64,000 nucleotides of DNA from Haliovirga abyssi (lineage in GTDB: Bacteria; Fusobacteriota; Fusobacteriia; Fusobacteriales; Haliovirgaceae): contig NZ_AP027060.1 in the NCBI RefSeq assembly GCF_030295325.1, forward strand, positions 62,001-126,000, given 5' to 3'. The notes beneath the pieces are model-generated. The model was not told where the DNA came from. It did not search any database and worked only from the letters and a program-made list of their open reading frames with translations. Below, piece by piece: positions 43,379 to 52,997 of the stretch (its first letter is position 1; the number at the start of each line of letters is the position of its first letter). The position numbers and the translations under genes are program-made.

Positions 43379-43456
43379 CTCTGCGTCACTTTGCGCTCTC
43401 TGTGGCTCTGCGTTGAATACCTTTTTTTACAATTATCTCACACTATCCAAAAGCAC
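43379..43456. repeat. CTTTGCG-type interspersed repeat, copy 4
   Basis: CTGCGTCACTTTGCGCTC and CTCTGCGTTGAAT are followed by the CACACTATCCAAAA tail, matching the order seen at 6237-6310. It ends 13 bases before the start codon of the RluA-family gene, just outside its ribosome binding site. Confidence 0.55.
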
Positions 43457-43469
43457 ACTAGGGAGGAAT

Positions 43470-44378
43470 ATGAAAAATAAAAGTAGATATAAAAATAAAC
43501 CAAAAAAGTCAAAACAAATTGAAATAACAGTTAAAGAGCCTATGGAACTTATGGATTTTATCATGAAAATGTATGAGGGGAAAAACAGAAATAAAGTAAA
43601 AAGTTTATTAAAACATGGACAAGTGGTAGTAGACGATTTAATCCAGATGAAATATAATTATAAATTAAATCCTGGGCAAAAAATAATTATTAATGGCAAA
43701 GGAATTTCAAAAGAAAAAATGAATGGCGTTAAAATAATGTTTGAAGATAATTATGTGATTGTTATAGAAAAAGAATCAGGTTTATTAACTATAGCTACAA
43801 ACAAAGAAAAATTGAATACAGCAAATAGTATTCTTCGTGAACATGTAAAAGAAGCGGACCCAACAAATAAACTATTTATAGTGCATAGATTAGATAGAGA
43901 TACGTCAGGAGTAATGATATTTGCGCGTAATAAAATGGTGAAAGAGACTTTTCAAAATGAGTGGAATGAACGAATATTGGAGAGAGCTTATGTTGCAATT
44001 CTTGAGGGAAATATTCCAAATGATGAAGGAACTATAGAATCATATCTTAAGGAAAACAGAGCTTTTTTGATGTATTCTACTAAGGATACTAAAGATGGAA
44101 AGAAGGCTATAACGCGTTACAAAGTGTTAAAAAGAGTTAATAATTATACTCTTGTAGAAATACATTTAGATACAGGGCGTAAAAATCAAATACGTGTACA
44201 TATGCAAAATATGGGGCATAGCATAATAGGAGATAAAAAATATGAAGCAAAAACAAATCCAATTGGACGATTGGGGCTTCATGCGAAAATAATAGAATTT
44301 AAACATCCAATAACAAATAAGATAATGAGATATGAATCGCCTTTACCAAAAGAATTTAAAAAATTGATGAAGATGTAA
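43470..44378 (+). CDS. RluA-family RNA pseudouridine synthase
   Basis: This RNA-modification enzyme of about 302 residues has an N-terminal S4 RNA-binding domain (about 20-85, KVKSLLKHGQVVVDD). The pseudouridine synthase catalytic domain includes HRLDRDTSGVMIFARN (catalytic Asp in the second position of the RxDRDTSG signature), RAYVAILEG and GRKNQIRVHMQ. It isomerises specific uridines in rRNA or tRNA; the target cannot be assigned from sequence alone. An upstream frame extension lies in repeat sequence and is rejected; the ATG at 43470 follows GGGAGG. A terminator follows at 44439. Confidence 0.9.
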   Translation: MKNKSRYKNKPKKSKQIEITVKEPMELMDFIMKMYEGKNRNKVKSLLKHGQVVVDDLIQMKYNYKLNPGQKIIINGKGISKEKMNGVKIMFEDNYVIVIEKESGLLTIATNKEKLNTANSILREHVKEADPTNKLFIVHRLDRDTSGVMIFARNKMVKETFQNEWNERILERAYVAILEGNIPNDEGTIESYLKENRAFLMYSTKDTKDGKKAITRYKVLKRVNNYTLVEIHLDTGRKNQIRVHMQNMGHSIIGDKKYEAKTNPIGRLGLHAKIIEFKHPITNKIMRYESPLPKEFKKLMKM

Positions 44379-44438
44379 GCAGAGAATGTATAGGATTATT
44401 TTTGATAGGGAAAATATATAAGAAATAAAATTAAATGG

Positions 44439-44473
44439 AAAAGAGATTGCTAAAATAGTGGTCTCTTTTTTTG
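44439..44473 (+). terminator. Intrinsic terminator after the RluA-family gene
   Basis: AAAAGAGAT pairs with GTCTCTTTT across a loop and is followed by a run of Ts on the plus strand. Confidence 0.65.
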
Positions 44474-44691
44474 TTAGGAAAGTATAAATTTATTTAGAAA
44501 ATAAAAAAATATTTAAAGGAAATTTAAAAAAGAAGCGTATAATAACTATAAGAACAAAAAGGAAGTAGTAAGATGGGAGGAGTCTTTTCAATATGAAAAT
44601 AGCATGGGATAAATAAACATAGAAAAATATCTTAAAACAGTTAAAGCTTTTTCAAAAAAATAATTATTCTTATTATTGTGTTGTCCAATTG

Positions 44692-44896
44692 TTAGGGAAC
44701 GTTTAAAAAATAATTTTATTATATTTTGTCATAAAAACGCTTGAAGAATGTTTAAAAATAATTTTATATATTTTGTTATAAAAACGCTTGAACCATTGCG
44801 TATTTTAAAACAAAATGAAAAGGTTATTTTTAAATCATTCCTAAACCATTGCGTATTTTATAACAAAATCGAAAGGTTATTTTTAAGCCGTTCCTA
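44692..44896. repeat. Family A palindromic elements, one inserted in the centre of another
   Basis: The order is left arm, left arm, right arm, right arm. The outer copy begins TTAGGGAACGTTTAAAAAAT and ends TTTTTAAGCCGTTCCTA. Between its two halves (about 44743-44843) lies a second complete copy beginning AGAATGTTTAAAAAT and ending AAATCATTCCTAA. Both have the ACGCTTGA/ACCATTGCG core. Orientation is opposite to the copies at 4491 and 54435. It stands in the leader of the large lipoprotein gene. Confidence 0.75.
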
Positions 44897-44936
44897 GGTA
44901 AATTATTTAATTGATAATTTAAAGGAGGCGGGTAAA

Positions 44937-47900
44937 ATGAAAAGGAAAATTTTGTGGAAAAGTTTATTTATGTTTTTGGGTTTAATGCTATTAGCTGTGG
45001 GGTGTTTTGAAAAGCCAGTTGAAGAAGCAGTCACATTATCTCCACCTACAAATTTACAAGTTGTTCAAAAAGATGAAACTTTTATACAATTTAGTTGGCG
45101 TGGGGTTTCGGGAGCGGAAGGCTATAAAATTTATAAGAGTTCTACAAGTTATGGAACTTTTGTACAAATAGGGAATTCTCCAGTAGTTGTATACAGGGAT
45201 GAGGAATTAAATCCAGGGACAACATACTATTACAGAGTTAAAGCATATAAAGGAACTGTAGAAAGTCAATTTAGCCAAGTTTTACAAGCAACAACATCTG
45301 AAAAACCTAAAATAATAAATATTACTCCAGCTAAAGATTCAACTGGAGTATCAATTAACACAAAAGTAGTGATAACTTTTGATAAAGATATGGATTCAGG
45401 AACATTAACTAGTAATAATGTTTATTTAATGAAATCGGTAGGACTTGAAACAATAACATCAGCAATTACTTATAATAATAAAATTTTAACTTTAACACCT
45501 TCATCACCTTTAAATTATAATACAGAATATACTATATTAATTTCTTATAAAGTAAAAGATATTAACGGCAATGGCGTTGAGTCAACTCTCTCAAGTTTTA
45601 CAACAGAACAAGAAACTGTAGTGAATACAGCACCAACAGCACCAACAAATCCAACTCCAGCAAATAATGCAATAGATATAACAACAAATTCAGCTATAAC
45701 ATGGCAAGCTTCAACAGATTCTGATGGAGACGCAATAACATATGATATTTATTTAGATGAAACAACATCTCCTGCAATAAAAGTAGCATCAGATTTATCT
45801 GTAGTAACATATTCTCCAACTTTAGGAGTGGGAAAAACATATTATTGGAAAGTAGTAGCAAAAGATGGAAAAGGTGGAGAAACATCAAGTGAAATTTGGA
45901 AATTTACAACAATTTCTCAAACAGTAACTTATAACGTAGGAGATAAAGTTTGGGAATTTAATTCAGGAACTGCAATGTATAGTAGTCCTGCAACAGGAAA
46001 TAACGGAGTAATTTATATAGGCTCAAATGATGATAATTTGTATGCAATAAATCAAGATGGTACAGAAAAATGGGAGTGTAAACTTGATTATGATGCAGGA
46101 ACGCCAGCAGTAGGAAGTGATGGAACTATATATGGTGGTTCTAAGAAAGAAACACTTTACGCAATAGATCCAACAGATGGCACAAAAAAATGGAGTTTTA
46201 CAGAAGGTGGTGGATTTATAAATAGTGCTCCAGCAATAGGAAAAGATGGTACTATATATTTTGGGACTTCAGGGAATATATTATATGCAATAAATCCAAA
46301 TGGCACAAAAAAATGGAGTTTTACAGTAGATAATAATATTCAAATATCTCCAGTAATAGCTTATGATGGAACTATATATGTTGGAAGTAGTAGTGGAACT
46401 ATATATGCTGTAGATTCAGATGGTACAAAAAAATGGGAATTTACAGAAAATGGGAGCTCTGTAAATGGACTAGCTATTGGAACAGATGGGATTGTTTATG
46501 TAATAGCAATAAAAAATATATATGCAATAAATCCAGATGGAACAAAAAAATGGGAATATGAAATTAGTAGTTCTACAACAACACCAACTCAATTAGTAAT
46601 AGGCAGTGATGATACTTTATATTTTGGAGCACAAATATTAGAAAGTGATTGGGTTAATAAAATTTTTGCTGTTGATAAAAATGGAAGTAAATTATGGGAA
46701 AAAACTATTGATGAGGATATACAAAATGGTCCTGCATTAGGAGATAATGGAAATATCTATTATATAACTTATGGAAAATTAGAAGTATTTGATACTAATG
46801 GAACAAAAAAATGGGAATTTGATGCAGAAGATGGAATGTATGGGAATGATTCTTCTCCATTAATATTAAATAATAGAGTCTATTTTGGAACCTCTAAAGG
46901 AAAATTATGTGCAATTTATGATAATGTAGGAGGGGTGGCAGATTCACCTTGGCCAATGGTTGGACATGATACATATCATACAGGAGTTACTCATTTAGAA
47001 ACAATAACGCCATCAAATACTCCGCCAACAGCTCCAACAAATCCAACTCCAATAAATAATGCAGTAGATGTTTCAACTGCAATTGTATTAGAGTGGGATA
47101 GAAGCAGTGATTCAGATGGAGATACAGTAACATATGATGTATATTTAGATGAAACAACAAATCCTATAACAAAAGTAGCAAAAGATTTGTCAACATATTA
47201 TTTGGGGATATCTTTAGATAATGGAAAAACATACTATTGGAAAGTAGTAGCAAAAGATGGAAAAGGTGGAGAAACATCAAGTGAAATTTGGAAATTTACA
47301 ACAATAAATAGTACTATTAGCAAGGTAGAAACTCCAACTGCTAGTCAAACTGGAGGAGAAGTAGCGGTTGGAACAAAAGTTTCATTAAGTTGTTCAACAA
47401 CTGGAACAGCTATATATTATACATTAGATGGTACTGACCCGACTAAATCAGACACAGAATATATTGGAGAAATAACAATAGATTCCGATATAACAATAAA
47501 AGCATTTGCTACAAAAGATGGTATGACAGATTCTGATATTTTAACAGTTAGTTATACAGTTACTGCAGCAACAAGTGATGGAGACAGTTTTGCAGATGCT
47601 ATTCCTTTAAATGTGGAAGAAACCATAGCAAATTATTTAGGAGCTGAATCGGATGGAGTTACAGATTCTAAAGATTGGTATAAAGTAACATTAAGTAGTC
47701 CAGGCGCATTAACTATAACTGTAACAGGAACAACAAGAATAGATGTATATGATTCGAACAATACATATCAAGGAGGAGTATCAGAGGCTGAAAATCCAAC
47801 TTATACGAATAACTTTACAGCAGGAACATATTATTTCCAATTAAGTTCAAGCCAAGTAGGAGCGTATGAAATAAGTGCTACTTTTGTAGCAGGTGGAACT

Positions 47901-50072
47901 TTTGCAAATGAAGAAGATCCAACAGGAGATTATGATAGTTCAAGCAATACATCAAGAAATGATACATTTGAAACAGCTTATGGGTTAGGATTAGGGACAG
48001 AAAATAGTAAAAAAGGCTATTTAAAATATAGAAATGATAAATGGAAAGAAGATACATCAGATTGGTATAAAGTGACATTAAGTAGTCCAGGAGCATTAAC
48101 CATAACAGTAACAGGAACAACAAGAATAGATATATATGATTCGAACGATACATATCAAGGAGGAGTATCAGAAGCTGCAAATCCAACTTATACAAATAAC
48201 TTTACAGCAGGAACATATTATTTCCAATTAAGTTCAAGCCAAGTAGGAGCGTATGAAATAGGTGCTACTTTTGTAGCAGGCGGAACTTTTGTAAATGAAG
48301 AAGATCCAACAGGAGATTATGATAGTTCAAGTAATACATCAAGAAATGATACATTTGAAACAGCTTATGGGTTAGGATTAGGGACAGAAAATAGTAAAAA
48401 AGGCTATTTAGAATATAGAAATGATAAATGGAAAGAAGATACATCAGATTGGTATAAAGTGACATTAAGTAGTCCAGGAGCATTAACCATAACAGTAACA
48501 GGAACAACAAGAATAGATATATATGATTCGAACGATACATATCAAGGAGGAGTATCAGAAGCTGCAAATCCAACTTATACAAATAACTTTACAACAGGAA
48601 CATATTATTTCCAATTAAGTTCAAGCCAAGTAGGAGTGTATGAAATAGGTGCTACTTTTGTAGCAGGTGGAACTTTTGCAAATGAAGAAGATCCAACAGG
48701 AGATTATGATAGTTCAAGTAATACATCAAGAAATGATACATTTGAAACAGCTTATGGGTTAGGATTAGGGATAGAAAATAGTAAAAAAGGCTATTTAGAA
48801 TATAGAAATGATAAATGGAAAGAAGATACATCAGATTGGTATAAAGTGACATTAAGCAGTCCAGGAGAATTAACTATAACTGTAACAGGGACAACAAGAA
48901 TAGATGTATATGATTCGAATGATACATATCAAGGAGGAGTATCAGAAGCTGCAAATCCAACTTATACGGAGAATCTTACAGCAGGAACATATTATTTTCA
49001 ATTGAGTTCAAGTCAAGTAGGAGCATATGAAATAAGTGCAGAATTGCCTATATTTAAAGCTGTAAATGATCCAACAACTTTAAATTCTAATATGGAATCT
49101 ATTGGATTAAGTTCCGATGGTTTAGATACTTATATGTTTTTTAGAAATAGCGACTTAGAATATAATGTGCCAAATGTTTATGTTACAAAAAAAAGTGGAG
49201 ACAGTGATTGGACTTTATTAGGGACAAATCCTGTAGGAACTGCATATACAGGAACATACTCTTCGCTTGAGATGACTGTATATAATAATATTCCTTATAT
49301 AGCTTATTCTGATGATGAATATGGTCAAAAATGTTCTGTTAAAAAATATGATAATGGAAGTTGGAGTTATGTTGGAACAGCAGGCTTTGCAGAAGCTGCT
49401 GATTCTGCTTACAGAGGAATGGTTATTGATTCAAATGATAAAATATATGTTACTGTAGATTTGTCTTCAGGATTAACAGTATATGAATATGATGGAAGTA
49501 GTTGGACAAAAGGAGATTATCTATCAACAGAAGCTACTTCTTCAACTAAATTAAAGTTGGTAAATAATATACCTTATATAATTTATGAAGATAATGCTGC
49601 ATATGGTAGCACAACTCAAAAGATAGTTATAAAAAAGAGAGGAACTGCTGGTTGGGAAAATGTGATGGAGATTACAGGAACAGGAGATATAAGAAATAAT
49701 TATTTAGATTTTGTAGTTTTAAATGACGATATATATATATCATATTATAGTAAAGATGATGATAAATTGTATATAAAAAAATATTCTAGTGGGAATTTAA
49801 GCGACATAACAGGAAATTTAACAGCATATCAATATGCACAGGGTATAGGAATGGCAATATATGAAAATACAGTTTTTCTTGCATTAAGTGAAAGTGCAAC
49901 ATCTGGGAAGAGCTTAGCATTTTATAAATATGTAAATGATACTTGGACAAAAGTTGGAGATAGTTTTAATGAAAATAGTACTATATATAATATTAAATTA
50001 AAAAGTAATGAAAATAGTATGGAATGTTCATTGGTAACATCTGATAAGAATATAAAAGTATATAAATATTGA
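44937..50072 (+). CDS. Giant mosaic surface lipoprotein with FN3, Ig-like, PQQ-type propeller and PPC-like repeats
   Basis: The 1711-residue protein has a lipoprotein signal (LMLLAVGC, Cys at about 22). Domains in order: fibronectin type III (about 35-120); Big_5/SbsA-like Ig (about 122-225); FN3-like module (230-325); a PQQ-type beta-propeller of repeated YAINPDGTKKWEF blades (330-665); a second FN3-like module (680-780); a chitobiase-C-terminal-like module (YYTLDGTDPT, 790-875). Four PPC-like repeats of 129 residues follow (DWYKVTLSSPGALTITVTG, 913 to about 1370), then a C-terminal propeller-like domain. The combination points to adhesion or polymer binding at the cell surface. The four repeats are almost identical in DNA, so repeat number may vary. 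No catalytic residues are recognised. Confidence 0.85.
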   Translation: MKRKILWKSLFMFLGLMLLAVGCFEKPVEEAVTLSPPTNLQVVQKDETFIQFSWRGVSGAEGYKIYKSSTSYGTFVQIGNSPVVVYRDEELNPGTTYYYRVKAYKGTVESQFSQVLQATTSEKPKIINITPAKDSTGVSINTKVVITFDKDMDSGTLTSNNVYLMKSVGLETITSAITYNNKILTLTPSSPLNYNTEYTILISYKVKDINGNGVESTLSSFTTEQETVVNTAPTAPTNPTPANNAIDITTNSAITWQASTDSDGDAITYDIYLDETTSPAIKVASDLSVVTYSPTLGVGKTYYWKVVAKDGKGGETSSEIWKFTTISQTVTYNVGDKVWEFNSGTAMYSSPATGNNGVIYIGSNDDNLYAINQDGTEKWECKLDYDAGTPAVGSDGTIYGGSKKETLYAIDPTDGTKKWSFTEGGGFINSAPAIGKDGTIYFGTSGNILYAINPNGTKKWSFTVDNNIQISPVIAYDGTIYVGSSSGTIYAVDSDGTKKWEFTENGSSVNGLAIGTDGIVYVIAIKNIYAINPDGTKKWEYEISSSTTTPTQLVIGSDDTLYFGAQILESDWVNKIFAVDKNGSKLWEKTIDEDIQNGPALGDNGNIYYITYGKLEVFDTNGTKKWEFDAEDGMYGNDSSPLILNNRVYFGTSKGKLCAIYDNVGGVADSPWPMVGHDTYHTGVTHLETITPSNTPPTAPTNPTPINNAVDVSTAIVLEWDRSSDSDGDTVTYDVYLDETTNPITKVAKDLSTYYLGISLDNGKTYYWKVVAKDGKGGETSSEIWKFTTINSTISKVETPTASQTGGEVAVGTKVSLSCSTTGTAIYYTLDGTDPTKSDTEYIGEITIDSDITIKAFATKDGMTDSDILTVSYTVTAATSDGDSFADAIPLNVEETIANYLGAESDGVTDSKDWYKVTLSSPGALTITVTGTTRIDVYDSNNTYQGGVSEAENPTYTNNFTAGTYYFQLSSSQVGAYEISATFVAGGTFANEEDPTGDYDSSSNTSRNDTFETAYGLGLGTENSKKGYLKYRNDKWKEDTSDWYKVTLSSPGALTITVTGTTRIDIYDSNDTYQGGVSEAANPTYTNNFTAGTYYFQLSSSQVGAYEIGATFVAGGTFVNEEDPTGDYDSSSNTSRNDTFETAYGLGLGTENSKKGYLEYRNDKWKEDTSDWYKVTLSSPGALTITVTGTTRIDIYDSNDTYQGGVSEAANPTYTNNFTTGTYYFQLSSSQVGVYEIGATFVAGGTFANEEDPTGDYDSSSNTSRNDTFETAYGLGLGIENSKKGYLEYRNDKWKEDTSDWYKVTLSSPGELTITVTGTTRIDVYDSNDTYQGGVSEAANPTYTENLTAGTYYFQLSSSQVGAYEISAELPIFKAVNDPTTLNSNMESIGLSSDGLDTYMFFRNSDLEYNVPNVYVTKKSGDSDWTLLGTNPVGTAYTGTYSSLEMTVYNNIPYIAYSDDEYGQKCSVKKYDNGSWSYVGTAGFAEAADSAYRGMVIDSNDKIYVTVDLSSGLTVYEYDGSSWTKGDYLSTEATSSTKLKLVNNIPYIIYEDNAAYGSTTQKIVIKKRGTAGWENVMEITGTGDIRNNYLDFVVLNDDIYISYYSKDDDKLYIKKYSSGNLSDITGNLTAYQYAQGIGMAIYENTVFLALSESATSGKSLAFYKYVNDTWTKVGDSFNENSTIYNIKLKSNENSMECSLVTSDKNIKVYKY
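47673..49040 (+). repeat. Four in-frame 387-bp tandem repeats within the lipoprotein gene
   Basis: Units start at 47673, 48060, 48447 and 48834, each with GATTGGTATAAAGT; the fourth is truncated. Each complete unit encodes 129 residues. Units two and three are nearly identical in DNA, indicating recent duplication or gene conversion. Confidence 0.9.
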
Positions 50073-50084
50073 GATGTTGAAAAG

Positions 50085-50127
50085 TAAGAATCCAGTTTAA
50101 AAACTGGGTTCTTATCTTTTTATTTTT
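50085..50127 (+). terminator. Intrinsic terminator after the lipoprotein gene
   Basis: TAAGAATCCAGTTT and AAACTGGGTTCTTA pair (one G-T mismatch) and are followed by TCTTTTTATTTTTT. A family B repeat terminus follows at 50131. Confidence 0.8.
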
Positions 50128-50162
50128 TACTAGGAAAGTACAAATTTAATTCAAAAAAATAG

Positions 50163-50191
50163 TTGACAAAAAAATCAAAATGTAGTACCAT
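50163..50191 (+). promoter_or_regulatory. Promoter of clpB
   Basis: TTGACA (50163-50168) precedes TACCAT (50186-50191) by 17 bp. The CIRCE-like operator begins five bases further, over the expected transcription start. Confidence 0.6.
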
Positions 50192-50195
50192 TTTA

Positions 50196-50222
50196 TTAGC
50201 AACCAGTCATATAGAGTGCTGA
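50196..50222. promoter_or_regulatory. CIRCE-like operator (HrcA binding site)
   Basis: TTAGCAACC, a nine-base spacer, and GAGTGCTGA fit the CIRCE consensus TTAGCACTC-N9-GAGTGCTAA at seven of nine and eight of nine positions. CIRCE is bound by the HrcA repressor at heat-shock genes, and its place between promoter and clpB supports the reading. Confidence 0.8.
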
Positions 50223-50241
50223 TAAAATGGAGGTGGGTGAA

Positions 50242-52812
50242 ATGGAACAAGATAAATTTACACAAAAAAGTTTAGAAGCTTTGTCAGAAGCACAAAATTT
50301 TGCTATAAGGTATAAGCATCAGCAAATCGATGTAGAGCATTTGTTATTAGCTTTACTTGGGCAGGTAAATGGATTGATTTCAAATATTTTACGAAAAATG
50401 GGAATAGATGTATCAGGATTAATAAGTAAAGTAGAAAGTGAATTGGATAAAAGATCTAAAGTAGAAGGAGGGAATACAGAAATATATGGTTCTACTAGAT
50501 TAAATAGAATTTTAGTTAATGCAGAAACATATATGAAAAAATATAATGATTCATATATTAGTGTAGAACATCTATTTTTAGCAGTAATTGATGATTTAAA
50601 TTGGATAAAGGAATTTGGAGTTAATAAAAAGAATTTTGAAAATGTATTAAAAAGTGTTAGAGGTTATCAAAATGTAGATTCTAAAAATCCTGAAGGAACT
50701 TATGATGTCTTAAATAAATTTGGGAAAGATTTAGTTTCATTAGCTAGAGAAGGGAAATTAGATCCTGTAATAGGAAGAGATGAAGAGATAAGAAGGGCAA
50801 TAAGAATTTTATCAAGAAGAACTAAGAATAATCCTGTATTGGTAGGAGAACCGGGAGTAGGAAAAACTGCAATAGTTGAAGGGTTAGCTCAAAGAATATT
50901 AAAAGGAGATGTTCCAGAAGGATTAAAAAATAAGACAGTTTTTTCATTAGATATGGGAGCACTTGTTGCTGGAGCAAAATATAGAGGAGAATTTGAAGAG
51001 AGATTAAAAGCTGTTTTAAAAGAGATAGAGGAAAGCAATGGAGATATAATTTTATTTATAGATGAGATTCATACAATAGTTGGTGCAGGAAAAACTGAAG
51101 GGGCTATGGATGCAGGGAATTTATTAAAACCAATGTTAGCTAGAGGAGAAATAAAAGTTATTGGAGCCACAACTATTGATGAATATAGAAAATATATAGA
51201 AAAAGATTCAGCTTTAGAAAGAAGATTTCAACCTGTTATGGTAAATGAGCCAACAGTTGAGGATACAATATCCATATTAAGAGGATTAAAAGAGAGATTT
51301 GAGGTACATCACGGTATTAGGATTTCTGATAATGCTCTTGTTCTAGCCGCTGTATTAAGTCATAGATATATAAGTGATAGACATTTACCAGATAAAGCTA
51401 TTGATCTAATAGATGAGGCTGGAGCTATGTTAAGAGTAGAGATTGATAGTATGCCATATGAATTAGACGAAATTTCAAGAAGGATTATGCAACTTGAAAT
51501 AGAAAAAGAAGCATTAAAAAAAGAGAAAGATAAAGTTTCAAAAGAGAGATTGCTTAAATTAAAAAAAGAGTTATCAGAATTAAAAGTAAGAAGAGATGAA
51601 TTAAAGAGTAAATGGGACCTTGAGAAACAGGGAATAGTTAAAGTTAAAGAGATTAAAGAAGAGATTGAAAAGGTAAATTATCAAATAGAGGAAGCTGAAA
51701 GACAATATGATTTGAATAAAGTTGCAGAACTTAAATATGGTACATTAACAGAATTGGAAAATAGATTAAAAGATGAAGAAGCTAGACTTGAAAAAGAGAA
51801 AGAGAATCAAGAAAATAAATTACTAAAAGAGGAAGTAACAGGAGAAGAGATTGCACAAATTATCTCTAAATGGACAGGTATTCCATTATCAAAATTAATG
51901 GAAGGAGAAAAAGAGAAGATATTATCCCTTGAAAAAAGATTGAATACTCAAGTAATTGGACAAAGTGAGGCTATAAAATATGTGGCAGATGCAATAGTAA
52001 GAGCAAGAGCAGGATTAAAAGATCCAAAGCGTCCAATAGGGTCATTTATATTTTTAGGACCTACGGGAGTTGGGAAAACTCATTTAGCGAAGAGCTTGGC
52101 ATATGACCTGTTTGATAGTGAGGATAATATAATTAGGATTGATATGTCTGAATATATGGATAAATTTAGCGTAACACGTTTAATAGGAGCACCTCCAGGA
52201 TATGTTGGATATGAAGAGGGTGGTCAATTAACAGAAGCTGTAAGGAGAAAGCCCTATTCTGTAATACTATTTGATGAAATAGAAAAAGCCCATCATGATA
52301 TATTTAATATTTTATTACAACTTCTTGATGATGGAAGATTAACAGATGGGAAAGGTAAAGTTGTAGATTTTAAAAATACAATAATAATAATGACTTCAAA
52401 TTTAGGAAGTGGATATATAGCTGAGTCTGCTGAAATTACAGAAAATATAAAAGAAAAAGTTTTTGACACATTGAGGGGATATTTTAAACCAGAATTTTTA
52501 AATAGAATAGATGAGATTGCTCTATTTAAGATGTTGGACAGAGAGAGTATAAAAGAGATTGTAAAATTATTGCTAGTTGAAATAAATAATAGATTAGAAG
52601 AAAGATATATAAAATTGGAATATACAGAGAAAGCTTTAGATTTAATTGCTGAAAATGGATATGATCCTATTTATGGAGCAAGGCCGTTAAAAAGATATTT
52701 ACAAAAAGGAATAGAGACAAATTTAGGTAAAATGATTTTAAGGGGTGAAATAAAAGAGAATTCTGTTGTTAAGTTAGATGTTGAAGATGGAGAGTTGGTT
52801 TATAGGAAATAA
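50242..52812 (+). CDS. clpB: ClpB disaggregating chaperone (Hsp100)
   Basis: This hexameric AAA+ ATPase of about 856 residues works with DnaK to dissolve protein aggregates. It has an N-terminal Clp_N repeat domain (about 1-145) and a first AAA+ module with Walker [14 protein letters not shown] and Walker [14 protein letters not shown]. The long coiled-coil middle domain (about 405-525) separates true ClpB from ClpA/ClpC. The second AAA+ module has [30 protein letters not shown] and SNLGSGYI. The ATG at 50227 lies inside the GGAGGTGGG ribosome binding site; the one at 50242 is chosen. A CIRCE-like operator directly upstream predicts heat-shock control by HrcA. A terminator follows. Confidence 0.96.
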   Translation: MEQDKFTQKSLEALSEAQNFAIRYKHQQIDVEHLLLALLGQVNGLISNILRKMGIDVSGLISKVESELDKRSKVEGGNTEIYGSTRLNRILVNAETYMKKYNDSYISVEHLFLAVIDDLNWIKEFGVNKKNFENVLKSVRGYQNVDSKNPEGTYDVLNKFGKDLVSLAREGKLDPVIGRDEEIRRAIRILSRRTKNNPVLVGEPGVGKTAIVEGLAQRILKGDVPEGLKNKTVFSLDMGALVAGAKYRGEFEERLKAVLKEIEESNGDIILFIDEIHTIVGAGKTEGAMDAGNLLKPMLARGEIKVIGATTIDEYRKYIEKDSALERRFQPVMVNEPTVEDTISILRGLKERFEVHHGIRISDNALVLAAVLSHRYISDRHLPDKAIDLIDEAGAMLRVEIDSMPYELDEISRRIMQLEIEKEALKKEKDKVSKERLLKLKKELSELKVRRDELKSKWDLEKQGIVKVKEIKEEIEKVNYQIEEAERQYDLNKVAELKYGTLTELENRLKDEEARLEKEKENQENKLLKEEVTGEEIAQIISKWTGIPLSKLMEGEKEKILSLEKRLNTQVIGQSEAIKYVADAIVRARAGLKDPKRPIGSFIFLGPTGVGKTHLAKSLAYDLFDSEDNIIRIDMSEYMDKFSVTRLIGAPPGYVGYEEGGQLTEAVRRKPYSVILFDEIEKAHHDIFNILLQLLDDGRLTDGKGKVVDFKNTIIIMTSNLGSGYIAESAEITENIKEKVFDTLRGYFKPEFLNRIDEIALFKMLDRESIKEIVKLLLVEINNRLEERYIKLEYTEKALDLIAENGYDPIYGARPLKRYLQKGIETNLGKMILRGEIKENSVVKLDVEDGELVYRK

Positions 52813-52821
52813 TTTTGTGAT

Positions 52822-52865
52822 AAAGAGCCAGAATGGGGGACTGTTCTGGCTCTTTATATTTTTTA
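52822..52865 (+). terminator. Intrinsic terminator of clpB
   Basis: AAAGAGCCAGAA and TTCTGGCTCTTT form a perfect 12-bp stem around a ten-base loop, followed by a T-rich tract. Confidence 0.85.
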
Positions 52866-52869
52866 TTTA

Positions 52870-52947
52870 TTAGGAAAGTATAAATTTATTCAGAAAATAA
52901 GCTACGCCGTTTTTTTTAATATGTTATTTTTAAGCCATTCCTAAATA
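52870..52947. repeat. Family B element whose right end matches family A
   Basis: The left part is TTAGGAAAGTATAAATTTAT followed by ATAAGCTACGCCG, the family B core. The right end, TTATTTTTAAGCCATTCCTAA, is the family A terminus. Both ends read TTAGGAA inward, so this 78-bp unit may show that the two families are variants of one element type. Confidence 0.6.
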
Positions 52948-52997
52948 AAAAGAGGAAATCCAAAAATAAGCAGTAAATATATATAGAGGTGATAAAA

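Larger units (their letters stand above)
44379..44936. other. Intergenic region with terminator, family B fragment and nested family A elements
   Basis: No credible gene is seen. In order, it holds the terminator (44439), a family B terminus (44475-44505), a TATAAT box near 44538, a seven-codon frame after a GGGAGGAG site (about 44589-44612, MKIAWDK), and the nested palindromic element at 44692-44896. An AAAGGAGG site precedes the lipoprotein gene. Confidence 0.55.

Noticed and set aside
44589-44612. Seven-codon leader peptide (MKIAWDK) after a good ribosome binding site
   Set aside because: It is too short to support, and there are no attenuation hairpins or tandem regulatory codons.
47878-48852. 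Three similar minus-strand frames of about 105 codons
   Set aside because: They are shadows of the 387-bp repeats of the plus-strand lipoprotein gene.
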